From assembly GCA_951799445.1 (NCBI GenBank), contig OX637288.1:8992501-9056500 (forward strand): a stretch of DNA of 64,000 nucleotides, given 5' to 3'. The notes beneath the pieces are model-generated. The model saw only the letters and a program-made list of their open reading frames with translations, was not told the DNA's origin and did no database searches. The stretch's first letter is position 1. Every line of letters begins with the position of its first letter. Below are positions 23,986 through 35,493 of this stretch, in pieces. This stretch comes from Pseudisothecium myosuroides (taxonomy: Eukaryota; Streptophyta; Bryopsida; Hypnales; Lembophyllaceae). Position numbers and translations under genes: made by a program.

Positions 23986-24924
23986 CACCTAAAGTTCCAT
24001 GACTATGTTTTCACCGAAAACACTCAAAAACTGCCATTTTCAGTAGAAGTACCAAATTTTTGAAAAAAAAACTTTTTTGACACATGTAACCGTAGGATCT
24101 TATAGTAAACTAGTTTTAGAAGATGTGGAAAAAAATTCAAAATTTTCCACCATGTGGATTGGAAGAAATTAGCATTTGAATTGGCAAAAATCCTTTTTTC
24201 ATCCCTTTGAAAAACAGGGCCGCTGCACTTCACAAGGTCACATTTGTATGAAAAAATGTCCAAAATGGTGGTGCTTCTTTAAATTATTTTTCCTAAACAA
24301 GTTGGCTATATGCTTAAAATTTTTCAAATCATTTGGAATTGTACAACATATACAAAAAAAATAGTAAGTAGAAAGAAGTAGAGAATGATCCAAAATACTA
24401 AATTGTTAAGAATTTAATTATGGAATTGAAAAATGTCAATCCCAATGGTTGTAATGTTGTAATAAACAACCTTCATCCTATAATTTTCTTTTTTTTCAAA
24501 AAATATTAAAGATTGAGTTAAATAAACAACTTCAAAGTTTATTTCAAAGTAGAGAATCCATAACTGCCCGCAAACTAAAAAAACTCATAAGTTTTGACTC
24601 ATTGGTTGAAATGGAATGATTCAAAGCTTTCCACACATATATAACTCTAGAAAATCAATTTCAAATTTTTATTTTTGAAAAAAGTGTTTTTTTCAGATCT
24701 GCCCGAGCTGCCTAGTTACAAAAAAAAAATAACATATTTGGCCATAACTTTTGACTTGTATTTTCAAATGTCATGAAATTTAGTGCATATGTGAGTGCAT
24801 ATAAATTATATTCCTTGCGCCCGCCTTCTATTAAAATTTCAGCTTAAAATATAGAAATCTCTATTCACACAAACCTACCCAAATTTTCTATACAGCCAAA
24901 AAACGCATGCCGGTCCTTTAGGGG
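23986..24924. mobile_element. Non-autonomous element with TTAA flanks (copy 1)
   Basis: 939 bp. Left end CACCTAAAG preceded by TTAA (23982-23985); right end CTTTAGGGG followed by TTAA (24925-24928). Most of the left half and the last 200 bases match the element at 42722-44429 (shared ACCGTAGGATCTT, GCTGCACTTCACAAGGTCAC, ATTAAAATTTCAG, GGTCCTTTAGGGG). TTAA duplication with C-rich ends is the piggyBac pattern; a three-base TAA duplication (PIF/Harbinger) cannot be excluded. No transposase. Confidence 0.65.
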
Positions 24925-24928
24925 TTAA

Positions 24929-25183
24929 AGGATTAAAAGAGTCAGTATGTACTACATGGATTAGAAATTTTTTGAAGGATTTGTTGTGGGAGCTACATAA
25001 AATGGATGAAGTTCATCCAAATATATTGAAAATATATGTTTTGGTTGTTTTTTAGCAATGAAATCAACAGGGTCACTTGGTTCTTATAAGGTTATGAATC
25101 AATTCATGTAGGATTGGAGAGAAAAAAAAACTTGTAAAATTGAAGATCATTCATATGTCAAGATTCTTTGCATGCCATATTTT
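24929..25183. other. AT-rich spacer
   Basis: No coding frame and no paired repeats seen between the TTAA element and the CACTA pair. Confidence 0.4.
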
Positions 25184-25611
25184 CACTACAAGCAAAAAAG
25201 GGGTGTTTTAAGTGAGTTTTTAAGTATAGTCCTAGACACATGATTTAAATAATGACCTTTAAGGAGATTTTAAGCAAAATTTTACTTAAAACACATGTGT
25301 TTCACTACAAGAGAAAGGGGTGTTTTAAGTAGTGTCCTAGACATCACATCTTTTAAGTAAGTTTTTAAGTAAAATTTTACTAAAAAGATTGTATTTTTAG
25401 ATTGTCTTTTTAGTAAAAATTTACTTAAAAATTTACTTAAAAGACGTTACTTAAAAGACGTGATGTCTAGGACACTACTTAAAACACCCCTTTCTCTTGT
25501 AGTGTTTTAAGTAAAATTTTGCTTAAAATCTCCTTAAAGATCATTACTTAAAATCATGTGTCTAGGACTATACTTAAAAACTCACTTAAAACACCCCTTT
25601 CTCTTGTAGTG
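25184..25611. mobile_element. CACTA (En/Spm) hairpin MITE, outer copy
   Basis: Left end CACTACAAG at 25184, right end CTTGTAGTG at 25611, with TTT on both sides (3-bp duplication typical of CACTA). The two arms (AAGGGGTGTTTTAAGTGAG and inverse, TATAGTCCTAGACACATGA and inverse) pair along their length, so the element is a foldback. It is split by a second CACTA hairpin. Confidence 0.9.
25303..25504. mobile_element. CACTA hairpin MITE nested in the first
   Basis: 202 bp, CACTACAAGAGAAAGGGG to CCCCTTTCTCTTGTAGTG, with TTT at both edges, sitting at the loop of the outer hairpin. Arms pair almost perfectly around a centre near 25404. Confidence 0.9.
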
Positions 25612-26276
25612 TTTTATTTTGACTAAAATGGCCAAATCTACATTTATTTTCCTACTAGATTTATAAAGGTTATGACAATTACAATTGAACATAAATGTAC
25701 ACAATAATAACAAAATAATCCTTCAAAGACCATACAATGACAAATTGATTGCAATAAGAAGAATCAAGAAATTGAATATAGTGAGATTGATTAATGACAA
25801 ATTTGGCTTGGAACCATAAAAAAAAATTTGCATATGAGAAGTACACATCAAATGGGATAAGATTTACATGATTTGAATAAATAAACTAGGAGCTAGGGAG
25901 CTTTATAGAGTTGAAATTAAAAAATATATACACCATTAATATAAAGGATATGGTACATGATGAAGAAAACATCATTGAGAGCTCACATATAAAGTCTTTA
26001 GAGATTTCTACCTCAAATGATTATTTCAAAAGATTGAGCATATGAAAGCTTCTCAATAGCCTCACATGCATAAAGAAATAATATGTAATTGGAAGTACAA
26101 TTTGAATGATGTATATGAGTCTCAAAAGAGTTAAATCATCATCTAAATAAATGCATGTAGACTTTTCATAGTTTTGTAAGTTGTGTCTTGGATTAATTCA
26201 TTTGCTTTGGACATGGTGGACCAAGAAGATTTTCTAAATTTTGAATGGCTTAGCTAGTATTCTACATAACAATATG

Positions 26277-26588
26277 CAGTAGAACTTCTATAAAGTGAAC
26301 TTCTGTAAGCCAATAACCTCTCTAAAGTGATATCATTCCTTTGGTCCTAACCTAAACGCATTGACAATGCATAAAATAAGTAAGAAAAAAGCAACTTTCT
26401 TTGAATTTGGAATCTAGATGTCACTCTAGGTGAATGTCAATTTCAATCCAAGAGCACTACAAAATTGTGGTTTATTAAAAAAAATCTTCAAATGTCATTA
26501 ATGCAACAGTTCCTTCCTAAAGCAATAACCTTGCTAATGTAATATTCTTCTCTAGTCCCAAGGCTATTACCTTATGTAAGTTCTATTG
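26277..26588. mobile_element. Emigrant/Lemi-like MITE, diverged
   Basis: Left end CAGTAGAACTTCTATAAAG; right end TTATGTAAGTTCTATTG, followed by TA (26589-26590). The left flank is TATG, so the TA duplication is not clean on that side. Internal AACCTCTCTAAAGTGATA motifs echo the MITE at 1274-1463. About 312 bp, noncoding. Confidence 0.6.
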
Positions 26589-29340
26589 TACATCTAAATC
26601 TCACCAATTTTCAAGGATTTTGAGTTTTTATTTTCAGCAAATGCTTTGGACATTGCACTCAATGGAAGCTCCTGACATTGACCTTTCAACACCAATCCCC
26701 CCATGAGACAAACACAAATACGCCCATAGTAGTCAATATATAGATGTACTTTGAAAATGGCATTTATGATCTTGCATATTCTTGTACAAATACAAATTAG
26801 ATTCTCCCAATCTTGATAGACAATGGATCCTCCTCATATTTTTTTAAATGACAAACAACAATATTTTCTATCCATCTATTTGGTTGGATTCTCAGATACA
26901 TCTCTACTTCACTCTCCATTAGACAACCTATTTTCTAGTGGAAGACACCGTGTAAAAATCTTATAAACTAGGTAAGAGAAACTATAGTGTCTATTTTGTT
27001 AAAAAAAAATAAGATATGACTGACTACTTGTAAAGTAAAATAGTTCCAAATTAACCCTGTAATTTTTTTGTATAGAAAATAATTAGGAATATTTTTATAA
27101 TGGACATCTTATTGCATATCCCTCAATTAAATACCTTTTCAATATCCTTTTCACAAAACTAGGATATTTACTTCACAATAAGTTTCTTCCCTAAGCATTT
27201 TTGAGACCCTAATTTCTATTGTATTGCAAAAAAACATTGTCTATTCATTTCTACAAAATCATTTAATATCAAATTGATATTTTAATGTGCATATGCACAA
27301 TTTTTTCCACATATTTATCTTTTAACTTTGTTTGGATTGGAGATCCAAAAAATGGCCAAAAATTATCAAAAATAAAAATTGTTTCTTTCCAAGTATAAAA
27401 GAAAATAATTATAATTAGCCATAAGATCTTGTAGATATATTCATAAAAAATTATTCAAATGAATTCTTTAAATATTTTTTGTTTTGATGTAAAAATTAAA
27501 AATTTTGACCATTTAATAGTAGGATTGGCATCTATTTATATTTCATATTATAATTTAATTTCTTTAAAAAAAATTGAAACATTTACAAGATAATATTTTT
27601 ACATAATCTATAAAAATATAATCATAAATGATAGATGCTATGCTATCTAGCTTGAAACATATAGTGTTCAAAATATGTATCTATCAAATTCAAAGTTGTG
27701 CCACATCGTGTAAACCATGTTCAATTGCAAATGCATAATTCCATCATTGAAAATTGTTGCATTCAAAGTTATTATGAGTATCTATAGTGTATTTGAGTGG
27801 ATAGTCACTTGATACACGGACCATTCATAGCAAATACACCATCAAGGCAATGTATTTTAGAAAATAATCTAAAAGGGTCACATGTCAAATTCAAGCTAGT
27901 GATAAAAAAATTCTAAGTTGATTTCATTTTCATTATCTCTCATATCTATAATTTTTATAATTTATATATATAAATTTTTATAATCTTCATTTGAAAACAA
28001 TACGTGATTATAAATTTGCATTTATATCCACACTTGTATTTGTATCCATAGCTATTTTTATATCCATATATGAAATTGTAATCGTTTTGTACCTCTGTAT
28101 TTTGGACGAGATGGGGATATTTTCTAAGAAATTATGGTGGTTGCTATCTTTATTGGGAAGGATTGTTTTTTTTTATAGGAGATTGTCAATGTGTTGGGAA
28201 ATGGTTTACAACAAGTACATGAAAAAATATTTAATCAAGAACTTTGATATTTGTTTTTAAAATAATTATAAATAGAATTAGATACTTGATGAAAGAAAAA
28301 TCTAAATCACTGATAACTTTGACAAGAAATTAAGAATTGAAAATCCTAATGGTGCAAATATTAATTATAAGCAATATATATACTATTTGTTTGTTTTATT
28401 TGTAAATCTTCAAAATTGAGTTCTAAAGGTGAATTTACATGTATTTCTAACTTCATTGTCCACAAAATAAAACTCTACGTAACTTTCATTTTGCTATTTG
28501 GCATTGAATGGTTCTGATGTTTTTGTGTCAATATCAATTTGAAAAATCAATTAAATAAATAAGTTTTTTTTAGAATATAATTTTAGTTGCTCACTTTGAC
28601 ATTGAAATTTAAAAAAATTATAATTTTTGCAATATTTATCAAAATGGTGTGAAACAAAGGTACATATATAAGTTAAAGTGATTGGCAAACATTCTAAGAG
28701 AATTCATGCAAAATTCCAAATAAAGAATTCATTAGAGCCTCTCTAAATTTTCAAAATACCCCACCTGGGCTCTTTAGTTCTTTAAGGGTTAAAATGAAAT
28801 ATAATTTTTTATAAGACTAAGCTATTATTAATATCAAGGATCATTGCAAATGTGATAACACCACAAAAATACAAAAGGACACATCTAGCATATGTAGATG
28901 GGTTAGTATTGTTGCTACATCAGGGCTCTATTGCTCTCATTGTTAACGATTTTGATCAACTGATAAATTATATTGTTGAAGATTTAAAATCTATAAATTT
29001 TGAAATCTCAAAAAAAATTCAATTTAAAAATTTCAATTTGTGAAACTATAATTAATATATTATTAAATTTAGAAAGTTGAAGGTTATACTTCTAAATTTC
29101 TAAATTGTTAAATTTGAAATGATTCATTTTAGATAATGAAATTTTATTAATCACCATAATAATTTTGTATTTTATTATATTTTAAGCTAATTGAAATGAA
29201 ATACTCTTAATACTATACCAAATTTTATTGTTTTCAAATTAAAATCAAGACAAATAATTCTTAAAGAATTGGGTCAAATTAATTAATTGGTGCAAAAAAT
29301 TGAAATATCTTCTTCAAAGTACCTTTTGGACTAAAACCAT
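26589..29340. other. AT-rich spacer, no gene supported
   Basis: Very AT-rich. Small frames such as 27991-28260 (+), with a hydrophobic stretch, and 28852-29043 (+) have no recognisable domain and no neighbouring exons. The right boundary of the possible 12-kb TTAA element lies at 28788. Confidence 0.4.
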
Positions 29341-29479
29341 ACTTAGGATTAGTGGGTTAGTGAACGTCCTACTATCAACCCTACAAGTCGACCCGCTTCA
29401 TGTCCGTTTGTTTTTTGTCCTCCCCTTGTCTTAACCCGCTCCTTCACCATTCACATCGCATCCTTGCCCATTCATATTG

Positions 29480-30110
29480 CATTATCGTCCCCTTGTCGAT
29501 TTGAGCATTGCATCGTTCTCCCCCTTTCCATTTGAGCACTGCCTCTTCCTCCATTGTTTCAACCAATTTCAATTCCATTTGGTTCAAGTCCTTCACTTCG
29601 CTTTTATTGTTCTAATGTCCGCTTGTAGTTTGCTATTGGAACAGTGCAAGAGTTTGTTCTCTCCTTGTGCATGAAACAAGGAAACAATAGGGTTAGGCTA
29701 TTTCACGTAGTAGAGTAGCGCCAACAAGCAAGGTGAAGCTTCTACAATTCCTTGTGTACAAAACAAGAAAACCATAGGGTTAGACTGTTCTACCTAGTGG
29801 AGGAGCGCCAATAAGCAAGGTGAAGCTTCTTCAACTCCTTCTACATAAAATCCTTGTCCCGGCCTTATCTCACCTTCTACTTGTCCATTTGAGTCGCATT
29901 ATTGTCTCCTTGCCCATTTGGGTTGCATCTTTGTCCCCTTGTCTCAACCGTGATTTCAACTCCATTTGGTTCAAATCCTTTGCTTTGCTTTTGTTGTTCT
30001 AATGTCTTGCTTGTGGTTTGCTATTGGAACGGTTTAGGTGAATATTTTGTCCTTGTGCATGAAACAAAGAAACCATAGGGTAGCATCGCCAAGCAAGGAG
30101 AGAATCATTA
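29480..30110. repeat. Diverged tandem repeats, about 400-bp and 89-bp periods
   Basis: A block containing CCATTTGGTTCAA, TTGTTCTAATGTC, TTTGCTATTGGAAC and CCTTGTGCATGAAACAA occurs near 29560-29700 and again near 29960-30090. Within it, the stretch ending GCAAGGTGAAGCTTCT is itself duplicated about 89 bp apart (ends near 29742 and 29830). Small open frames across it repeat accordingly and are not genes. Confidence 0.7.
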
Positions 30111-30825
30111 GCCAATTTTTCTACTGGTGAGAAGCAAATCCTATGCTCTTGTAATGATAGTTTGTTATTTTAGAGTTTAATTAAGATCTTTTATTGTTGT
30201 ATACTCTAGATGTGATACAACTAGTCATATTGATGCACTTCTCCATGGTTCATTTATTAGGGTACCAGGTGCTAAACAGTTTCCGATTTGAAAGGGTTTA
30301 AAAAAACAAAAGTGCATGATGGATTCTCTAATGTACTAATAGTAAATATTACAAGAAGGGGATGCAACTCTTAGAACCTTAATTATGCCAATAGCTTTTT
30401 CAGTTTAGGTAAGTCTGTTTGTAACTAATACATTACACTTTCCATACGTGTATTGCCCATGCCTTGCTATCTTAAAGAGTTGAGAGTAGAACAAGACTTC
30501 TATTGCATCCAAAATTTTGGTTTGTGTCTGACTTATATGGATTTTCTTTACTTGCTATCATAGTTCAATTTTCTTCTAGGTTGCATCCTTAGAGTCAGTT
30601 GAACTTCACCCGATCGACAAAATTCACAATTCAAAGTACTCTGTTTAGTAATATTTGGACTCTCTTGGCTTCCCTAGATAATAAACATTAGTAGTGTAGT
30701 ATAGTTCTTCCATTTCTTGACTATTTCAGCATAAGCACAAAATTAAAGGAGCTTCAAATGTCTTTTGCTGTGTAGCCAAGCTTGACAGCTCTAGCTGTGT
30801 GATTCACACACTGCCAGTTTGCAAC

Positions 30826-32119
30826 ATGAACCGAGAGACCGAGCCGATTCCAAATCGCCAGCAGGTAGCCAACATGACTCATGTTCTTGCACAGATGGAG
30901 CGCTCCGGTACCATCCACTTTGTAAAGGCCCTCCCAATGTCAGCAATTCAGCTCCCCAGAGCTAAATTGGTACGTTCATGTAATCCATGCTGCACTTCTC
31001 TTGTCAAATCCTATTTCCTTCTGTGAATCTCTTGTGCTAATGAATTCCGTGGGTGCTCATTGCCGTTTTTGTTTCTTGCAGCACCTGCCTAAACAGTTTG
31101 TGGAAGAATACGGTGACAAGTTTAATCTATCGGTTACCCTTCGAGTTCAGACATCTACTGGAAGATCCTCGAGGTCGTGGCGTGTGCGAGTCTCCGCTTT
31201 TGATATATCACATGTGACAATCGTTCGTGGATGGCCTGCTTTTGTTAGGGACAATCGTGTCAAGAAGGGAGATTTTGCGGTTTTTGCTCTCAGGGAGGAT
31301 GCAAAATCAGAGTTTGTAGTTCACTTTTTTCATGGACCCCAGGCGTCTCCATATTTTCCGGACAAGGGAGAACGTTCTGACGAAGAAGATGAAGAAGAAA
31401 ATGAATCTGACTCAGAGAAAGAAGAAACCAACAACGCATCCCGTCCCGTCGCTCCTCCTGTGCACCAGCAGGATGAGCACAATCAGGCGTTCAGCAGGGA
31501 TATTAGAGAGGGAATTCAGGCTGCACCATTACAACATACCGGAAATCCCCCTTGCTTCTCCAAACGATTGGCGGCCTCTAACATCGCACGATCTGCTGGT
31601 GAACATCTTTCAGGACAATTTGTGAGTTTCACCTGTGCTTGCAACCTCAACTTCAAACCATTACTCCAAATGAATCATTCACATTGCCTTAATCTGACTC
31701 GTGACATTCTGCTAAATCGTAAGGTTGAAAGGTAGTGAATGATATATTTATCATTGAAGTTTTGCCCTTTTATCAATTTTGGCTGCAAGTTAAGACTTCT
31801 TACAGTTTCCATTCACTTTAAAATTTCAAACTTTGATTTGAATCTGCCTTTTTCTTTATACATGCAGGAATTTCCAGCGAGGTTTATAAGAAGACATGGC
31901 GACCACATTCACGATTCGGTCAAAATTCAAGGTTTACACGAACATTCTGTAAACTATGTTATAAGTTGTCATCGCAGGCCGAGAAAACTCAGAAAGGTAT
32001 ACTTGAACCCTACTGAATGGAGCAGATTTGTGCATTCCAATGGCTTGAAGGAAGGGGACGAGCTTCAGTTCACCCTTATGGCTGATTCTTACTTTCTTGT
32101 TAGGAAAATTTCTGGTTAG
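30826..32119 (+). CDS. REM-type B3 DNA-binding protein, two B3 domains
   Basis: Probable nuclear DNA-binding protein of the REM branch of the plant B3 superfamily, 311 residues. Exons 30826-30969, 31082-31621 and 31868-32119, all phase 0. The first B3 domain spans the first intron: HFVKALPMSAIQLPRAKL then HLPKQFVEEYGDKFNL, through GWPAFVRDNRVKKGDFAVFA. An acidic linker, SDEEDEEENESDSEKEE, separates it from the second domain, carried mostly by exon 3: EFPARFIRRHGDHIHDSVKI through WSRFVHSNGLKEGDELQF and ending SYFLVRKISG. The start ATG at 30826 is the first in frame after an upstream in-frame GTG; an additional 5' exon cannot be excluded. No frame damage is seen. It is the only intact member of an array in which its last two exons recur four times as pseudogenes (39-52 kb). 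DNA target unknown. Confidence 0.88.
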
Positions 32120-34059
32120 GTGAGTGTGGTTCAGAACCAGAGAGTTGTGCTCTGTTTCAAGACTTAGCTTGTGGCTTAGCTTGTGAGTATGCTTGTCTGT
32201 AAACTAAGGCCATTTTGTATGGGTGCGGAGCCTATTGCAACTCTGCAAGGTTGCTTTTGTTGTCAGCTGTGTCTAGGTTCTAATTTGGAACTTATGAAAC
32301 TCAGTATCGTGGACTGTGACTGGTTTACACCTTGTCATATATGCTGCTGCGCTGGCAATTGTTCTGGGATCAAATGTAGATTATGCCAATTGATTTAGGA
32401 AGAATTGTTGTTGATGCTTGAAGCCTCGGTGGGTTAAACTGAGCTTCGGGTCCCTCACCGAAGTCCTGACAGTCATATGTGATATTGTGTTGTTTCTGTG
32501 ACGCGGGCTGCAAATTGAATGCACTTACTTGCTGGCTGAACTTGGATATAATGCAGCCTAGCTTGTGATTTGTTTAAATCACTTACCAAAGAGTGTCTGT
32601 CGGTATTGTTAATTGATGATTACGTTCTGGATTCGTGTCTGGATGCCATTGTTCAACCTAGCTTGTCTCGCTCTGATGCATTAGGAATTTTCTCTCACGG
32701 CTTATTTTTATCTGGCGATGCCTAATTTAGGGTTCTTGATATGTAAATCCCAAATGTGGGTCATGGAAGACGACACACAGTGCACACATATGTTCTTACT
32801 GCAACCACTTTGTGCTTGTAGTAGCCTGTTGTCGGATCTTCTAGCTGCTCCAAAGTAGAGATTTATGGTTATATCGAGGGTTTGAATTCCCATCAGAATA
32901 CCAGATTGTGGTACTAGAGCTGAATAACAAAGATCCTACACTTCAATCGTTGGCCTATATGTAGTCTGTATATCCTGGAGCCTTTTTCTTTCACGATGTT
33001 ACGTACCTGCAATGGAGATCGAGGCCTCTGTCAGTCTCGAAGCCTGAAAAGAGCTTGCAAAGCAGGGCCATAGACCCTGAGTGTGACACATTGCTAACGT
33101 GTCTTAGCGGTGAAGTGGGTGACTAGGCTCAGTGCTTAGAATACCAACGGATGAGAAAACCAACCTAGAGATTCGAAAGTCAAATCTATCATTAGAAATC
33201 CAGTGAAGTCTGCATTAATATTTTTTTGCCTGGTTGAATTGCCCATGTATAGATGAAATTGTCATGTTCGTCATAACTAAAGAAGGCTCAGAGACAGACC
33301 TATTCTTTGATCGCTCGAAGACTGAGATGCAATAGAATCACTGAACTACTGAAGTATTCAAGTTCAATTAATTCCCTTGGTTGGACAAAACTGAAAGCAG
33401 AGAGAGCAATCCTAGCCTCGCGAGAACAATCAGCTTCACTTGAAAAACTTGAACGTGTTACAATCCAGCTATAATTTGTACACTTGAATTGCTTTCAGGA
33501 TCATACAGTATGCTTTTGGTTTTAGAAAGCGTTCCCTGATGAGTAGATCATACATTTCAAGTTCAGATAGACTATTAGCCGGTTAGATTGGGAATGGGAG
33601 TAATTGGTATTCACGTTGTATTGTTGTCCTGACTGCAAATGTTTAAGCTTGGGTAGGATCGATACTCGCAATCCTCGCGTTTCTTCAATACTGCTCGAGG
33701 GTTCTCCAAGGCTTATGACCTTCAGAGAACTGTTCTGTTAAGCATTAGTGGTGGATTAATGTTCTTTTTTTTCCGACAATTATCATTTTATTGTGTGGTT
33801 GTAAAGCTAAGATACAATGAGCCCATAGTGGGCCAAATGGGTGCAAGGCCTTTGTAGGCAATATTATATTTGTGGTGTACACTTTAGAACTTGAGTGTTC
33901 ACTACTATTAGAATTTTGTCCACAATGGGCTCACTTACCTTAGTTGTTGGGTGGTGGAAGGTGAAATGTTTCAATCCATATGAGAGAACCTATCAATTTT
34001 GACCTAATTTGTTGTGTTTGACTATTATGAATAATTTCCAACTATAGTGCAAACTCCCA

Positions 34060-34222
34060 TAACATTCAATAGCATTAGTGTCCACTGCCTTTGCTCTACT
34101 GTGTTGGATGTGGAATATCCCACATCCAACAGCCTCTACTCATGAAGGATTGTTGGGTGTGGAGTATTCCACATCCAACACTGTAAAGCAAATGCAATGG
34201 ACACTAATGCTACTGAATGTTA
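34060..34222. mobile_element. Palindromic foldback MITE (TAACATTCA family)
   Basis: 163-bp near-complete palindrome from TAACATTCAATAGCATTAGT to ACTAATGCTACTGAATGTTA. The inner arms carry TTGGATGTGGAATATCCCAC and its inverse, with a short loop around CTCTACTCATGAAGG. The matching place in unit B (about 45950) lacks it, supporting recent insertion. No coding. Confidence 0.8.
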
Positions 34223-34705
34223 GGCTAGCAACCGTCAATTGTGCCTTGACAAATAAATCTTGGCAAATGTCACTTAGCTCTTTTGAATTGTGAAGCACGT
34301 GTGAATGTTCTAGTTGGGGAATTCAATAATCTCTTTCTTGTCTATTTTGTTATGAAAATTTCAAATTTAATTTTGGGAAAAGTGTCATGATGGCCATCAC
34401 TTAAAATTTGGTGAAGCATTGCATTTCTACATTCATCCATCTTTTGAACCAAAAAAACACTTTTCAATCTCATTCATACAATTTTTCATTTAAATTTGAT
34501 AACTTCATCTACATTTATAATAGAAAAGGAAAATTTCTAGCAAAAAAAGATTACTTTTATTTGGCAAAGAAACAATACTTTTATCTAGCAAAAAAATAGA
34601 CATTTGTTTTGTAATGGTGCAATATGGCTCTATGGTGCCAAAATAAAGGGCTGTTTCCGAGCCTTGTCCTCTTTGATGCATTCAATCGGTGGTGGCTATA
34701 TTATA

Positions 34706-35493
34706 CACAAAATAGTGGAATTAGGTTGCCCCATACTGATTTCTCGACATTTGACACTATATAAATATATATTGATACTATACAAGAATGCACTACTTTT
34801 AGGTATTGTTGTAATTGGGACTCATGAACCTCCATGTATACAAATAGAAATATCTTTAGAAGTATTTTTTGACTTTGATGGCTTGTAAAGTAACTTTCTT
34901 GGGGCAGAACAACCTAAGTTTTAAGGCAACCTAATTTCACTATTTTTTTTACACAAAATAGTGAAATTAGGTTGTCCCTCACTAATTTCTTGACATTCTA
35001 CACCAAGTTTTTTTTCATTTATTCTTGGCAGTGCCCAAAGCAATTTTTATTGTTGTGAAGAAGCAATTAACATCCATGGAAGTAGATGAAATCTACAATT
35101 TATGGATGAAAATTTAGCTTTTCATCCAAAATAGTGTACATTCATCCAAACTAAAGCGATATGGTCTCAAGATTTGACAATATTTTATCATTTCATCCTC
35201 TGCAAAAGAAAGAACCTATTGCCAAAATATTCCTTGAAAAAAAATCATCGCTTTTCAGCAAAAAATCGTTCAAAAAAAACACATTGTTCTACACTATATA
35301 AATATATATAGTTACTGTAGAAAGATGTAATAATGTAGGAATCATGTGTGTTGCATGGGTTGGTGTACTAGTTCATGGCTCCTGTTTTTAGAAAATTGCA
35401 TGCACCTCCGTGTGGACAATTAGTGAGTCATGAAGTAACTTCTCTTATTAAGGCAACCTAATTGTTAAGGCAACCCAATTTTACTATTTTGTG
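34706..35493. mobile_element. Double CACAAAATAG-end transposon (short copy plus full copy)
   Basis: Left end CACAAAATAGTGGAATTAGG after TA (34704-34705); right end CCAATTTTACTATTTTGTG before TA (35494-35495). Inside, at 34930-34975, a right end (CCTAATTTCACTATTTT) and a new left end (CACAAAATAGTGAAATTAGG) abut. The insertion is therefore an about 240-bp deletion derivative followed by an about 540-bp copy like 16101-16645. The matching place in unit B (47165-47185, GTATTGTAGGGATTT) has no element. Confidence 0.85.

Larger units (their letters stand above)
16674..28788. mobile_element. Possible 12-kb element with TTAA flanks enclosing the transposon nest
   Basis: Left boundary TTAA then CCCTTAAAGGGC...AAAGCCC (16670 on). 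Right boundary GGGCTC...CTTTAAGGG then TTAA (28760-28792). The two ends are imperfect inverted repeats of about 22 bases, and both abut TTAA. If real, the interior (about 5.5 kb after removing the chromovirus and smaller insertions) has decayed beyond recognisable coding. Chance is possible in such AT-rich DNA, so this is a weak call. Confidence 0.25.
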
